A stretch of 64,000 nucleotides of DNA from Syntrophaceae bacterium UBA6078 (GCA_002428735.1 DIXO01000001.1:61174-125173); one strand, 5' to 3'. Positions 52,619 to 62,307 are shown, counted from the first letter of the stretch. Notes: generated by a model from the letters alone, not told the origin. Translations and numbers: made by a program.

Positions 52619-53605
52619 ATGGTAAAAAAATTGTGTTTCGGGATTGCCGTCGGTCTGTTCTTTGTGTATCTCTCATTCAGAGGCGTCGATCCGGGGGGTA
52701 TTGCCGACGGTCTGAAAGGCGTAAAATTTTCCTGTATCCCTCCTGTCCTCTTTCTCCTCGTTTTTATACAGTTCCTCAGATCATACCGGTGGGGCATCAT
52801 CCTGAAACCGATCAGGTCCATCGATCAGGGTTCTCTCTTTTCCGTAACCAGCGTGGGGTTTCTGGCCGTGGTCGCCATCCCTGCCCGGATCGGCGAACTT
52901 GCGCGCCCCTACCTCATCAGCGCAAAGACAGGCGTCAGCATGTCTTCAGCGGTGGGAACAATACTGGTGGAGCGTGTATTTGACGGCCTGAGCGTCCTTG
53001 CGATCTTCTTCGTCGTCGTTCTGCTCATGCCCCTCCCCCCCTGGCTGATCAGGGGAAGCCTCTTCTTTCTTTGCGTAACGCTCGTATTCCTCAGTCTCAT
53101 GATCTTGCTCATCTGCAAGAGAGAGGCCACTCTCGGTTTCATTGCGCCTCTCCTGCGGAGACTCCCTGAACGATGGCGCCTCAGAGTGGTTGGTATGATC
53201 CATAACCTGATCGACGGCTTCAAGATCATTTCAGATACGAGATCCATCTGCTATGTGGCTCTTCTTTCCATCGTCATATGGGTGATCAACGCAGTGGTCA
53301 TGTACGTCTTCTTCTTCGCCTTCGGCTTTGATCTCCCCTTCGTGGCGGCCCTGGTTCTTATGATCATCATCATCCTGGGGATCGCCATCCCCACCGCGCC
53401 TGGTTTTATCGGGAACTGGCATTTCTTCTGCATCCTGGGACTGGGCCTGTTCGGCATCCACAAGGCCGACGCCCTCGCCTACGCCATCGTGCTCCATTTC
53501 ATCAGCATGAGCACGATCGCACTGTTGGGAATCATCTTCCTTCCCTTCAACCGGTTTTCTCTGTCCGATATAAAAGGCCGTCTTTCCTCAGGCCATGATG
53601 GGTAA
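52619..53605 (+). CDS. Lysylphosphatidylglycerol synthase transmembrane-domain family protein (UPF0104-like)
   Basis: A 328-residue polytopic protein of about eight spans with the family's conserved FLAVVAIPARIGELARPYL near residue 80 and LMIIIILGIAIPTAPGFIGN near residue 255. The aminoacyl-transferase domain of MprF is absent, as in most stand-alone members, whose substrates are lipids or lipid-linked sugars. 94 bases after the lipoprotein gene. Confidence 0.85.
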   Translation: MVKKLCFGIAVGLFFVYLSFRGVDPGGIADGLKGVKFSCIPPVLFLLVFIQFLRSYRWGIILKPIRSIDQGSLFSVTSVGFLAVVAIPARIGELARPYLISAKTGVSMSSAVGTILVERVFDGLSVLAIFFVVVLLMPLPPWLIRGSLFFLCVTLVFLSLMILLICKREATLGFIAPLLRRLPERWRLRVVGMIHNLIDGFKIISDTRSICYVALLSIVIWVINAVVMYVFFFAFGFDLPFVAALVLMIIIILGIAIPTAPGFIGNWHFFCILGLGLFGIHKADALAYAIVLHFISMSTIALLGIIFLPFNRFSLSDIKGRLSSGHDG

Positions 53606-53681
53606 TGTGACTGTATTCAAAGGGGAAAGGAATGTGCGGTGCGGTGAAAGGATTCTTACATTCCGCAAAAAATGAATGCTT

Positions 53682-53716
53682 CCTTCAAAGGCCTTTCGGT
53701 AGATTCCCTTTGAAGG
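53682..53716. repeat. 10-bp inverted repeat between convergent genes
   Basis: CCTTCAAAGG (53682-53691) and CCTTTGAAGG (53707-53716) are perfect complements with a 15-base loop. It lies between the convergent UPF0104-like and ntrX genes and may end transcription from both sides, but no T-run follows. Confidence 0.45.
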
Positions 53717-53782
53717 TCCGCCTCTGATCGTATCAGGGAAACAACCGGGGCAGGATGCCGGCGGGGGAAGACGTATGCGCTA

Positions 53783-55147
53783 TCATCCCTTTTGTTTCAC
53801 TTCATCGAGTCCGTAGGCCTTGATCTTCTTGTGCAGATTGCTCCGTTCCAGCCCGATGGCCTTGGCCGTTTTCTTGATGTTCCACTTGTTTTCCGCCAGT
53901 TTCTGCGCAATATAGTCTTTCTCAAACTCCTCTTTCGCTCCCCTGAGGGAATCGCCGTCCCCGGAAGAAGCAGCGGGAGCGGCGGCGTGGCTTTCCCTCG
54001 AGAGAGGCGGTATGTCTCCGGCGGTAATGATTTCCGACGGGGATGTGATCGCCAGCCGCTCGATGATATTCTTCAACTCTCTCACGTTCCCGGGCCAGGT
54101 GTGCTCCATGAGAACGGCAAGGGCGGCATCGGCAATATGTTTCTCCGCCTTTGCCTCCTTGAGCGAAAAATCCCTCATGAATCGCCTTGCCAGGAGAGGA
54201 ACATCCTCGATCCGTTCTCTCAGCGGGGGAACATGGAGCGGGATAACGTTCAACCGGTAGTACAGGTCCTGCCGGAAGCGCCCCTGCTCCATTTCGTATT
54301 CCAGATCCTTATTGGTCGCCGCGATCACCCGGACGTCGGTATCGATAATCCGCGTCCCCCCTACCCTCTCGAACTTTTTTTCCTGAAGGATCCGGAGGAT
54401 CTTTGCCTGCGCCTTCAGACTCATATCGGCGACCTCGTCAAGAAAAATGGTCCCTTTATTGGCAAGATCGAACTTCCCCCTCTTTTTCTCGGTGGCCCCG
54501 GTAAAAGCACCCTTTTCGTGTCCGAAGAGCTCGCTCTCGATCAACTCTTCGGGGATGGCGGCGCAATTCACCTCTATAAAAGGCTTGTTGGAACGGCTGC
54601 TCTGCCGGTGCAGCGATCGGGCGACGAGTTCCTTCCCCGTGCCATTCTCCCCCATGATCAGGATCCACGCGTTGGTGGGGGCGATGATCTGTATCATCTC
54701 CCGCAATTCGATGATCACCTTGCTTGCCCCGTCGATATCGTGCAGCTGCCCGTTTTTTAACCGCCTGTTTTCCTCCTCCAGGCGCACGATATCCAGGGCG
54801 TGATTGACGGCAAGAAGGGTCTTGTCAAGGGACAGGGGCTTCTCCACAAAATCGAAGGCCCCCAGTTTTGTCGTTGTGACCGCCGATTCAACCGTTCCAT
54901 GTCCGGATATCATGATAACCTGCATCTGGGGATATTTCGCCTTGATCCGTTTCAGCGTCTCGACGCCGTCGATTCCCGGAAGCCATATGTCCAGGAGAAC
55001 GAGGCTGGGGAGTTCCTCCTCGATCCTGTCGAGACACGCCTCTCCGCTCTGAGCGGTCAGCACCTCGTACCCTTCGTCAGAAAGGATCCCCTTCAATGAC
55101 TGGCAGATAGTCTCTTCATCATCCACAACCAGTATCGTCTCGTTCAT
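53783..55147 (-). CDS. ntrX: Sigma-54 response regulator NtrX-like
   Basis: A 454-residue NtrC-family protein. Receiver: VVDDEETI and LVLLDIWLPGIDG (phospho-Asp). AAA+: GENGTGKELVARSLH (Walker A), ELFGHEKGAFTGA (sigma-54 loop), IFLDEVADM (Walker B). The C-terminal Fis helix-turn-helix has AIGLERSNLHKKIKAYG, typical of NtrX. It follows ntrY by 7 bases, the standard pair; in relatives it responds to redox or nitrogen status. Confidence 0.93.
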   Translation of the reverse strand: MNETILVVDDEETICQSLKGILSDEGYEVLTAQSGEACLDRIEEELPSLVLLDIWLPGIDGVETLKRIKAKYPQMQVIMISGHGTVESAVTTTKLGAFDFVEKPLSLDKTLLAVNHALDIVRLEEENRRLKNGQLHDIDGASKVIIELREMIQIIAPTNAWILIMGENGTGKELVARSLHRQSSRSNKPFIEVNCAAIPEELIESELFGHEKGAFTGATEKKRGKFDLANKGTIFLDEVADMSLKAQAKILRILQEKKFERVGGTRIIDTDVRVIAATNKDLEYEMEQGRFRQDLYYRLNVIPLHVPPLRERIEDVPLLARRFMRDFSLKEAKAEKHIADAALAVLMEHTWPGNVRELKNIIERLAITSPSEIITAGDIPPLSRESHAAAPAASSGDGDSLRGAKEEFEKDYIAQKLAENKWNIKKTAKAIGLERSNLHKKIKAYGLDEVKQKG

Positions 55148-55154
55148 GTCTCTC

Positions 55155-57350
55155 CTATGCTACGGGCAGTTCGACGGTTACGATGGTTCCACCCTCCGTA
55201 TTGTCGGTTATCTTCACGGAACCGTTATGATCGGATACAATGGAGCTCACAATGACAAGGCCGAGACCCGTCCCCGCCTTTTTTGTTGAAAAGTACGGTT
55301 CAAAGAGCCTCATCTTGTCTTCAGGCGAGATCCCGAGGCCGTTATCCCTGACAGCCAGATAGACCATTCTGTGTCTCTTCTCATATCGGGTACTGATTTC
55401 AATCCTTCCATCATGATCCACCGCCGAGACGGCCGCAACCGCATTGTCCAGGAGGTTGACCATCGCCCTCTTTACCTGCTCCGCATCGATATTGAGAATC
55501 GGGATACGGGAATCCTTCTGAAAATCGAAGGCAATCTCTCTGTGGGCATCCTGGAAGAGGATAACCGCGTCTTCGACCACCGCGTTCAAGTCATTGGGGG
55601 ACGGATTGGTCACGGGCATCCTCGCGAACTGGGAGAATTCATTGACCAGGTTCTTCAGGAGTTCCACCTGATTGATGATGGTCTTCGTACACTCATGAAA
55701 CACGGAATCCGTTTCTCCATCGAGTCTGTCCCCGTATTTTCGCTGCAGCCGCTCCGCGCTCAGTTTGACGGGCGTCAGGGGATTCTTGATTTCATGGGCG
55801 ATTCTTTTCGCGGCCTCTCTCCACGCGGCTATGCGCTCGGATTTTTGGAGCTGTGTGATGTCCTCGAACACGGCCACAATCCCCATGTACTGATTGTTAT
55901 CATCTTTCAGGAGGGTCGCGGATATGAGAAGAACCATCACCTCATCCTTGACCGTCAGCTGCATCTGCCGCTCCACAAAGCCGCCATCGTTGGCGCGCAA
56001 TTCCTGGAGAAGCTCATGGACCATCTCCATCTGTTCCGGTTTCAGAACATTCTCAAAGCGTCTGTTGAGGATCTCCTCTCCCCGTATGCCCAGCATCTTT
56101 TCAGCGGCGCTGTTGATGGTGCTCACCACATTATCCCTGTCGACGGAAACAACGCCGGCTGAAACATTGCGGAGAACCGTTTCCATATAGCTTCTGCGTT
56201 GTTCAAGATCCGCGTTGACCCGCTTCAATTCGAGGCTTCTTTCTTTCAGATCCTTCGTCATCTGGTTGAATGAATCGGCCAGGACTCCAATCTCATCTTC
56301 CGCGAGAACATCTATGTGGTAATCAAGGTTGCCGTGGGCGACCTCATGGGTCGCCTCGGCAAGTTCATGCACGGGAACGGTGATCCCCTTCGCCAGAAAG
56401 AGACCAAACCACATGGAAGAAAAGATTATCAGAAGGGTAACAATGAAGAGGGTCACGATATAACTGATCTTTAGGGGATTTTTCAACAGTTTCAGCTGGT
56501 CGTATTCCTCGGCTGTCCGGGATATGACGGCCATCTTATCAATCAATTCCTTATCCATATAATAACTGACAGCGATGATCCCGATAACCTCTTTCGGAGT
56601 AAAATTGGAATAGATCGGGGCTATCCCGCTGATGAGATCGCCCCCTCCCACGGAGCTGACCATGGAAAGGTCCTTCCCCATAAAAATGTCTTCCAGGGTC
56701 CGGGGAGAAAACCGGGGGGCGAGGATATCGGGATTGTCAGGGTCCTTGAGAAAGAGCTCCTCATTTCTGTTGTCAAAGCGGACGAGGACGGTTCCGAGCC
56801 TGAAATGCCGCTGCCGTTGAGTCAGGAAGCCCTTGAGATACTCGGACTGTTCTTTCTCATAGAGCTTGTTGTCGGTTATCTCAGAACCGATCTGAAGCGC
56901 GTAATTCTTCGCATTATCCGAAAGCCGCTGATAGTAATCCTGGGCAACCTCAAGGGACAGGGTAAACGCCCTCCCCATCTTGATGTCAAAACGGCTGTCT
57001 ATGCTGTATGTGAGAAACTGAATGGAAACCAGAAACAGGACGACCGTGGGGATCAGGGAAAGGATCATGAAGGCGACAACGAGCTTTGTTCTCAGCTTTG
57101 AACCCAGAATTCCCCGTCTTCGCTCAAATATGAGTTTGGTCAGATTTCGCGCGATCAGAAAAACAAGAAAGATGATCAGGATCAGATTGATATTGATCAG
57201 GCCGAAAATAAGCACCTCATTGGACATCGGCAGAAGAACATCGATGGTGGAAAGGTGGCTTTCTATGTAGGTGAGAACAATGATGACGGCGATGACAACC
57301 AGTATGGCGATGCGTTCTCTTCGGCGTTTTTTTAATTCATCAGCATCCAT
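55155..57350 (-). CDS. ntrY: Sensor histidine kinase NtrY-like
   Basis: A 731-residue kinase. Three N-terminal spans (about 13-32, 44-68, 88-116), a periplasmic region, a fourth span (about 300-325), HAMP (about 326-380), PAS (about 390-500), HisKA with KRIAHEIKNPLTPVKLSAE, then HATPase_c with LLDNAVAAV, VRDNGLGISPEDKM and GTGLGLVI. This is the NtrY layout. Upstream (57351-57733) is a 383-base hairpin-rich stretch and then a DUF4390 gene on the same strand. Confidence 0.92.
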   Translation of the reverse strand: MDADELKKRRRERIAILVVIAVIIVLTYIESHLSTIDVLLPMSNEVLIFGLININLILIIFLVFLIARNLTKLIFERRRGILGSKLRTKLVVAFMILSLIPTVVLFLVSIQFLTYSIDSRFDIKMGRAFTLSLEVAQDYYQRLSDNAKNYALQIGSEITDNKLYEKEQSEYLKGFLTQRQRHFRLGTVLVRFDNRNEELFLKDPDNPDILAPRFSPRTLEDIFMGKDLSMVSSVGGGDLISGIAPIYSNFTPKEVIGIIAVSYYMDKELIDKMAVISRTAEEYDQLKLLKNPLKISYIVTLFIVTLLIIFSSMWFGLFLAKGITVPVHELAEATHEVAHGNLDYHIDVLAEDEIGVLADSFNQMTKDLKERSLELKRVNADLEQRRSYMETVLRNVSAGVVSVDRDNVVSTINSAAEKMLGIRGEEILNRRFENVLKPEQMEMVHELLQELRANDGGFVERQMQLTVKDEVMVLLISATLLKDDNNQYMGIVAVFEDITQLQKSERIAAWREAAKRIAHEIKNPLTPVKLSAERLQRKYGDRLDGETDSVFHECTKTIINQVELLKNLVNEFSQFARMPVTNPSPNDLNAVVEDAVILFQDAHREIAFDFQKDSRIPILNIDAEQVKRAMVNLLDNAVAAVSAVDHDGRIEISTRYEKRHRMVYLAVRDNGLGISPEDKMRLFEPYFSTKKAGTGLGLVIVSSIVSDHNGSVKITDNTEGGTIVTVELPVA

Positions 57351-57733
57351 CTGTATGCCACCGCGTCAGACGGCATGTATCTTGGAGGGCTAAAACGCGA
57401 GCGCCAGAGAGAACGCCGACCACGGGCCAATCTGCCGCTTCGTCCCGAAGATACATGCAGTGTATATCCCGTATTGTTCCAACAACGAATGAAACCTGAG
57501 TCAACCACCCGGACACCGACTCGCTTCGCTCGCTGGTATGAATTCTGCCTGCAATTTTTACCGCGTCAACGACTTGTAAAAATTGGGCTTTATTCATTCG
57601 ACTTGCCGGTTTCACTGCGTCAAAGATTTGTGAAACCTGAGTCAATCACCCGGACACCGACTCGCTTCGATCGCTGGTGTTAATTCGACTTGCCGGTTTC
57701 ACTGCGTCAAAAACTTGTGAAACCTGAGTCTCA
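57351..57733. repeat. Hairpin-rich direct-repeat region
   Basis: 383 bases without a gene. A 48-bp direct repeat (57490-57537 and 57631-57678) begins TGAAACCTGAGTCAA and ends TCGCTGGT; a second 48-bp repeat (57596-57643 and 57683-57730) begins ATTCGACTTGCC and partly overlaps the first. Three hairpins share a 14-base loop of the pattern YGCGTCAANRAYTT: 57552-57585 (stem CAATTTTTAC), 57608-57637 and 57695-57724 (stem GGTTTCAC). The stem sequence differs between the first and the others but pairing is kept. A further stem GCATGTATCTT (57373-57383) pairs with AAGATACATGC (57448-57458). Confidence 0.8.
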
Positions 57734-58288
57734 TTAATATACGAAGTCCTGTCTCGCCCAGTCGGTTTCAAAATCCCACAGGGACACGAAAAAGAAAACG
57801 TACTCCAGATGCAGCGGAAGACGAACCGCATCCAGTTTCGCCTTTGCCCGCAGATAGTAGCGTTCCCCCCTTGTCAGCTCCGTCAGAGGCGTCAATGAGA
57901 CGCCGTTCAGTTCGGCCATCGCGTCCTTCGCCTCTGAAAATTCCTTGAACTGCTCCGGCTCTTTCCCCTCTTCGCTGAAGAGGACATAAAAGATTTTTTT
58001 AATATTGTCGTATTTGATCGTGTGCCTCACCTCATGGACAGACACCTTTTTATCAAACCACCAGCGACGCTCCCGGCATAATTCCAGAATAACCGTAAAG
58101 GTGGTCGGGATTCCGGCGAGGATCGCCTCCTCCATCTTTTCCGTAAAACAGTTTTCCAGTTTCAGATACACAAGCAGGTGTTCTGGCGTATTGCTTATCA
58201 GCAGATCCGCGACTTTCGCTTCCGCCGCGAATCCGTGCACCGGAAAAAGAAAACAGCACGCTACTATGAGGAGTTTGCAACAGCGCAT
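57734..58288 (-). CDS. DUF4390 exported protein
   Basis: A 184-residue protein with a cleavable signal peptide (CKLLIVACCFLFPVHGFA) and a domain matching DUF4390, which in this lineage and others precedes ntrY. No enzymatic motif is visible; Arg/Trp-rich strands (CRERRWWFDKKV) are conserved in the family. Role unknown; genomic linkage suggests a periplasmic link to NtrY sensing. Confidence 0.82.
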   Translation of the reverse strand: MRCCKLLIVACCFLFPVHGFAAEAKVADLLISNTPEHLLVYLKLENCFTEKMEEAILAGIPTTFTVILELCRERRWWFDKKVSVHEVRHTIKYDNIKKIFYVLFSEEGKEPEQFKEFSEAKDAMAELNGVSLTPLTELTRGERYYLRAKAKLDAVRLPLHLEYVFFFVSLWDFETDWARQDFVY

Positions 58289-58412
58289 GGGACTTATTCT
58301 CCGGCGCGTCAGATGGGGCAGCCGAGTGAAACGGCGAACTCCAGCGCCGGATCATACTAAGGAAAGGAAGCCCAAAAATCAAGGCTTATTTGGGTGTCGA
58401 TCGGGGCAGGGG

Positions 58413-59354
58413 TTAATCGGCGGCAGGCAGTGAAACCTCATCCGGAGAATCATAGGGGCGGGCGTCGATGATATCATCGAACAGTTCCCATTGGCCGTTG
58501 AAATAATGGACCATCTCCCAGCGCTCCCGGTGCTCCAGGAGTGTTTTCAGAAGGAGATTGTTGAGCCGGTGGCCGGACCGGTACGCCACGAAGTGGCCGA
58601 TGATGGGCATCCCGAGGAGGGACAGGTCTCCAATGGCATCCAGCACCTTGTGCTTCACAAACTCATCAGGGAATCGAAGCCCTTCTTTATTGATAATCTT
58701 TTCTTCACCCAGGACTATGGCGTTGCGAAGAGAGCCTCCCAGAGCCAGGCCCCGCGCCTGAAGATACTCGACCTCATGGAGAAAACCGAAGGTGCGGGCC
58801 GCGCAGATATCACGTTCGTAAGCCTCGGGAGAAAAGACCATATCGCATGATTGTCTCCCTATCAATGGGTGACTGAAATCTATATCATAGGTTATCCTGA
58901 ACTCAGGGGAGGGAAGTAGGGCGGCGTGTCCCTCATCATCGGAGACGGAAACCGGCTCCTTTATCACCACGCACCGTTTTGGCTTATCCTGCGATTTGAT
59001 GCCCGCATTCTTGAGAAAATTGACAAAAGGGAGAGAACTGCCATCCATGATCGGGATTTCGAAGGAATCCGTTTCGATAATCGCGTTGTCTATCCCCATG
59101 CCGAAACACGCGGACAGGAGGTGTTCAACCGTGGAAATCCTGGTCCCATTCGTTCCCAGAGTCGTTGCCAGCGTCGTGTCGGACACGCTGAGCGGCTCCG
59201 CTTTGATTCCGTCGCTTCCCGGCTGGTCGCTCCGGTAAAACACGATGCCTTCATCAACTCCCGCCGGCCTGATGGTCATATTGATCTTCCTGCCCGAGTG
59301 GAGTCCCACACTTTTGCAGGATATCTCTTTTCCAATGGTCTTTTGTACGTACAT
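58413..59354 (-). CDS. lpxC: UDP-3-O-acyl-N-acetylglucosamine deacetylase
   Basis: A 313-residue enzyme, the committed step of lipid A synthesis. Zinc ligands: TVEHLLSACFG (His) and FVKHKVLDAIGDL (His, Asp); SGHRLNNLL carries the catalytic His. N-terminus VQKTIGKEISCKSVGLHSG is typical. The ATG at 59354 (MYVQKTIG) is chosen; an upstream start would add an unrelated hydrophobic segment. It shows that the organism is Gram-negative with lipid A. Confidence 0.95.
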   Translation of the reverse strand: MYVQKTIGKEISCKSVGLHSGRKINMTIRPAGVDEGIVFYRSDQPGSDGIKAEPLSVSDTTLATTLGTNGTRISTVEHLLSACFGMGIDNAIIETDSFEIPIMDGSSLPFVNFLKNAGIKSQDKPKRCVVIKEPVSVSDDEGHAALLPSPEFRITYDIDFSHPLIGRQSCDMVFSPEAYERDICAARTFGFLHEVEYLQARGLALGGSLRNAIVLGEEKIINKEGLRFPDEFVKHKVLDAIGDLSLLGMPIIGHFVAYRSGHRLNNLLLKTLLEHRERWEMVHYFNGQWELFDDIIDARPYDSPDEVSLPAAD

Positions 59355-59540
59355 CTGCCCGCCTTTCGGAGAAGAGAGCAGCAATAAGCATACCAGGCAT
59401 CCGAAGAGGGGCACCGGATGTCCATCGATTACGCAACACTATGGGATTACGAAGAGTATTTTTCTCGTGCCGGTTTCTGACTACTGCATCATGGGCACCC
59501 GATCCCCATAAAGGTGTGTTGAAAAAGACACACGGATGTG

Positions 59541-60074
59541 TCAGGGTCCTTTATAAAATCTCTCCTTTTCGCTGTAGATGCATCCACAGTACTGCTGGCG
59601 GTAAATCTTCAATTCCCGGGAGATCCTGATTCCCTCCTGCCACCCCTCCCTGAAATCGCGGTAATAAAATCCCACATCGTATTTCTTTTCGAGACTCTCC
59701 CCCACTTCCTTCATACGATTGTGATCCTGAAACCTGCTGTAGAGAAGCGTCGTGGTGAAGGCGTCAAATTTTCCCTTCCGGGCGACGCGGGCGGCATGAC
59801 TCATGCGCAGGTGGTAACAGTACGCGCACCGCGCCTCCTCCCTGAAGGCCACGCCCCTGAGGAATTCCTCCATGGGATAGTCGTCGAACCGGATCAGCCG
59901 CATATCCACATCGCGGGCATACTGGATCAGTGCGTCCAGCCTCCGGGCATATTCGGTGTAGGGTTGAATATTCGGATTGTAGAAAAGACCGGCAACCTCA
60001 TGCCCCTCCTGTCTCAATACATCGAGAGGGTAGATGGCGCAGGGCGCGCAGCAGATGTGGAGTAATATCTTCAT
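59541..60074 (-). CDS. queH: Epoxyqueuosine reductase QueH
   Basis: A 177-residue DUF208 protein. The paired cysteine motifs HICCAPC (near residue 6), YCYHLRM and QYCGCIYS are those of QueH, which reduces epoxyqueuosine to queuosine in tRNA and replaces QueG in many anaerobes. It ends 186 bases from lpxC and follows ruvB by 77 bases. Confidence 0.9.
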   Translation of the reverse strand: MKILLHICCAPCAIYPLDVLRQEGHEVAGLFYNPNIQPYTEYARRLDALIQYARDVDMRLIRFDDYPMEEFLRGVAFREEARCAYCYHLRMSHAARVARKGKFDAFTTTLLYSRFQDHNRMKEVGESLEKKYDVGFYYRDFREGWQEGIRISRELKIYRQQYCGCIYSEKERFYKGP

Positions 60075-60151
60075 GCCCTCATTCCGGGTGGACCGGTTCG
60101 GTCTTCAGAGGCGGCGCAGATCAAAGCCCTCCCCTTCAGTACAGACCGTTT

Positions 60152-61171
60152 TCAGAACAGTTCCTCCTGTTGCCTCGAAATCCATTTTTTTCCGAAGTGT
60201 TCGTAGGCAAGGCGGGTCGCGACCCTCCCCCGCGTCGTGCGGTGAAGAAACCCTTCTTGGATCAGGTAGGGTTCGTAGACATCCTCAATGGTGTTCCTTT
60301 CCTCTCCGATGGCGGAGGAAAGACTGTCGATGCCGACCGGTCCGCCGTCGAATTTGTCGATCAAGGTCAAAAGGATGGTCCGGTCCATGAAATCGAATCC
60401 GCGATGATCCACTTCCAGCATCTCCAGGGCGTTCACGGCAACATTCCCCGTAATGACGCCGTCAGCCTTTACCTGGGCGAAATCGCGGACCCGTTTGAGG
60501 AGTCTGTTCGCTATGCGCGGAGTCCCCCGGGAACGACCGGCTATCTCGGGCGCTCCGACATGATCGATCGATATGGAAAGGATATCGGCCGACCTTCTGA
60601 TGATGATCGCCAGTTCCTCTGGCGTGTAGAATTCGAGTCTGAAGCTCATGCCGAACCGGTCTCGCAGCGGCGAGGTAAGAAGCCCGGCCCTCGTGGTGGC
60701 CCCCACCAGGGTAAAGCGGGGGATCTCCAGCTTCATGGAACGTGCGGACGGCCCCTGGCCGATGAGGATATCGATATAATAATCCTCCATGGCGGGATAG
60801 AGGATCTCCTCCACCACATGGGGAAGGCGGTGGATCTCATCGATAAAGAGGATATCGTGTTCCTTCAGATTGGTCAGGATGGCGGCCAGATCTCCCGGAC
60901 GGTCTATGACCGGACCGGAGGTCACCTTGATGTCCACGCCCATTTCCCGCGCCATGATATAGGCCAGCGTTGTTTTACCAAGGCCCGGAGGCCCGGAGAG
61001 CAGAACATGGTCAAGTGCTTCTCCCCTCCCCCGCGCCGCCTCCATGAAAATGGAAAGGCTCTCCTTGATCTTTTCCTGTCCCACGTATTCGCTGAGGGTT
61101 CGCGGGCGCAGAGAGTATTCGAATCCCCTCTCTTCGCTGAGCTCTTCCGGATCGAGTATTGGTGCCTTCAT
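60152..61171 (-). CDS. ruvB: Holliday junction branch migration ATPase RuvB
   Basis: A 339-residue AAA+ helicase. Walker A GPPGLGKTTLAYIMA, Walker B FIDEIHRL, sensor 1 VGATTRAGLL and the RRSADILSI region are intact, with the C-terminal winged helix. The ATG of MKAPILDPE is used; a GTG nine codons upstream is the alternative. Together with ruvA and ruvC it forms the complete resolvasome set in one operon. Confidence 0.96.
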   Translation of the reverse strand: MKAPILDPEELSEERGFEYSLRPRTLSEYVGQEKIKESLSIFMEAARGRGEALDHVLLSGPPGLGKTTLAYIMAREMGVDIKVTSGPVIDRPGDLAAILTNLKEHDILFIDEIHRLPHVVEEILYPAMEDYYIDILIGQGPSARSMKLEIPRFTLVGATTRAGLLTSPLRDRFGMSFRLEFYTPEELAIIIRRSADILSISIDHVGAPEIAGRSRGTPRIANRLLKRVRDFAQVKADGVITGNVAVNALEMLEVDHRGFDFMDRTILLTLIDKFDGGPVGIDSLSSAIGEERNTIEDVYEPYLIQEGFLHRTTRGRVATRLAYEHFGKKWISRQQEELF

Positions 61172-61234
61172 ATTAGCAAACTTCTCACGTTTCTTCACAA
61201 TGGCAGGGAATGCCCCCTCCGGGGCACCGCCCCA

Positions 61235-61828
61235 TCATCCCGACAGGATTTTGAGCGACTCGGGGAGGAGGATCTCCAGGGGCACCCCCTCCCCCCTCTT
61301 CGCATACACTCGGTCGATGGCGTCCTTTGCGGCGCTGCTTTTGTACCCCAGATTGATCAAGGCCGACAGGGCGTCATCTTTTACGGCCCCGTCGGAGGCC
61401 TCCGCAGACCCCTTTTCCGAGACCACCGCACCGATCTTGTCTTTCAGTTCGAAGACCATCCGCTCGGCCGTCTTTTTCCCCACCCCTGGAATGGCAACCA
61501 ACTTGGGCAGGTCTCCGCGGGATATCGCCCCTGACAGATCTTCGGTTGAGATGCCGGACAATATATTGATGGCCAGCCTCGAACCAATCCCGGAGACCGA
61601 CATGAGCAGCCGGAATAGATCCTTTTCCAGCGGATCCAGAAAGCCGAAGAGCTTCAGCGCATCCTGGGCCACATGGGTATGGATGGAAAGGTGTACCTCC
61701 CCCCCCGTATCGGGGAGCTTGTAGAAAGTCCCCAAGGGGACCACCACCCCGTAGCCCACGCCATGGACATCGACGATAATCTGACCGATAGATTTATGGG
61801 ACAGGACACCCTGCAGGCTTTCAATCAT
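61235..61828 (-). CDS. ruvA: Holliday junction branch migration protein RuvA
   Basis: A 197-residue protein with the N-terminal OB domain, the helix-hairpin-helix pair (VSGIGSRLAINIL and IPGVGKKTAERMVFELK) and a C-terminal domain that contacts RuvB (ALINLGYKSSAA). It starts 4 bases inside the ruvC stop (ATGA overlap) and is followed by ruvB. Confidence 0.95.
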   Translation of the reverse strand: MIESLQGVLSHKSIGQIIVDVHGVGYGVVVPLGTFYKLPDTGGEVHLSIHTHVAQDALKLFGFLDPLEKDLFRLLMSVSGIGSRLAINILSGISTEDLSGAISRGDLPKLVAIPGVGKKTAERMVFELKDKIGAVVSEKGSAEASDGAVKDDALSALINLGYKSSAAKDAIDRVYAKRGEGVPLEILLPESLKILSG

Positions 61829-62307
61829 TTCACGGACACCCCGTGAGAAGAGTGGGCGTGACAGATGGCTAAGGCGAGTGCGTCGGCCGCGTCGGCCGGC
61901 GGTTTCTCCTGAAGAGACAGGATGGCCTTCACCATATGCTGAACCTGTTCCTTCTCGGCCCTGCCATACCCCACCACCGCCTTCTTCACTTCGAGAGGGG
62001 TATATTCAAAGAGGGGAATGCCGCTGTGGGATACCGCCAGTATGGCCACCCCCCGGGCCTGGGCAAGCTTCACGAGACTTTTAACATTCTTCCCGTAGAA
62101 GATATCCTCAAGCGCCACCGCATGGGGCTCATACGCCTCCATTATCTGTATGAGCCGGCCGTACACCTGCTTGAGGCAGTCCGACAGGGACTGCCCTCGT
62201 TTCGTGCCGATGTCACCATGAGCCCTGTGAAGAAGGCCCCTCTCCCCTTTTTCAACGACCCCGTACCCTGTCGTCTTCGAGCCCGGATCTATGCCGAGAA
62301 TTATCAA
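61825..62307 (-). CDS. ruvC: Crossover junction endodeoxyribonuclease RuvC
   Basis: A 160-residue resolvase with the catalytic acids in GIDPGSKTTGYG, ALEDIFYGKN and PADAADALALAICH. It cuts Holliday junctions symmetrically. First gene of the ruvC-ruvA-ruvB run, 154 bases after yebC. Confidence 0.95.
   Translation of the reverse strand: MIILGIDPGSKTTGYGVVEKGERGLLHRAHGDIGTKRGQSLSDCLKQVYGRLIQIMEAYEPHAVALEDIFYGKNVKSLVKLAQARGVAILAVSHSGIPLFEYTPLEVKKAVVGYGRAEKEQVQHMVKAILSLQEKPPADAADALALAICHAHSSHGVSVK

Noticed and set aside
57490..57730. CRISPR array in the repeat region
   Set aside because: The repeats are two families of two copies that overlap each other, with no evenly spaced unique spacers and no cas genes.
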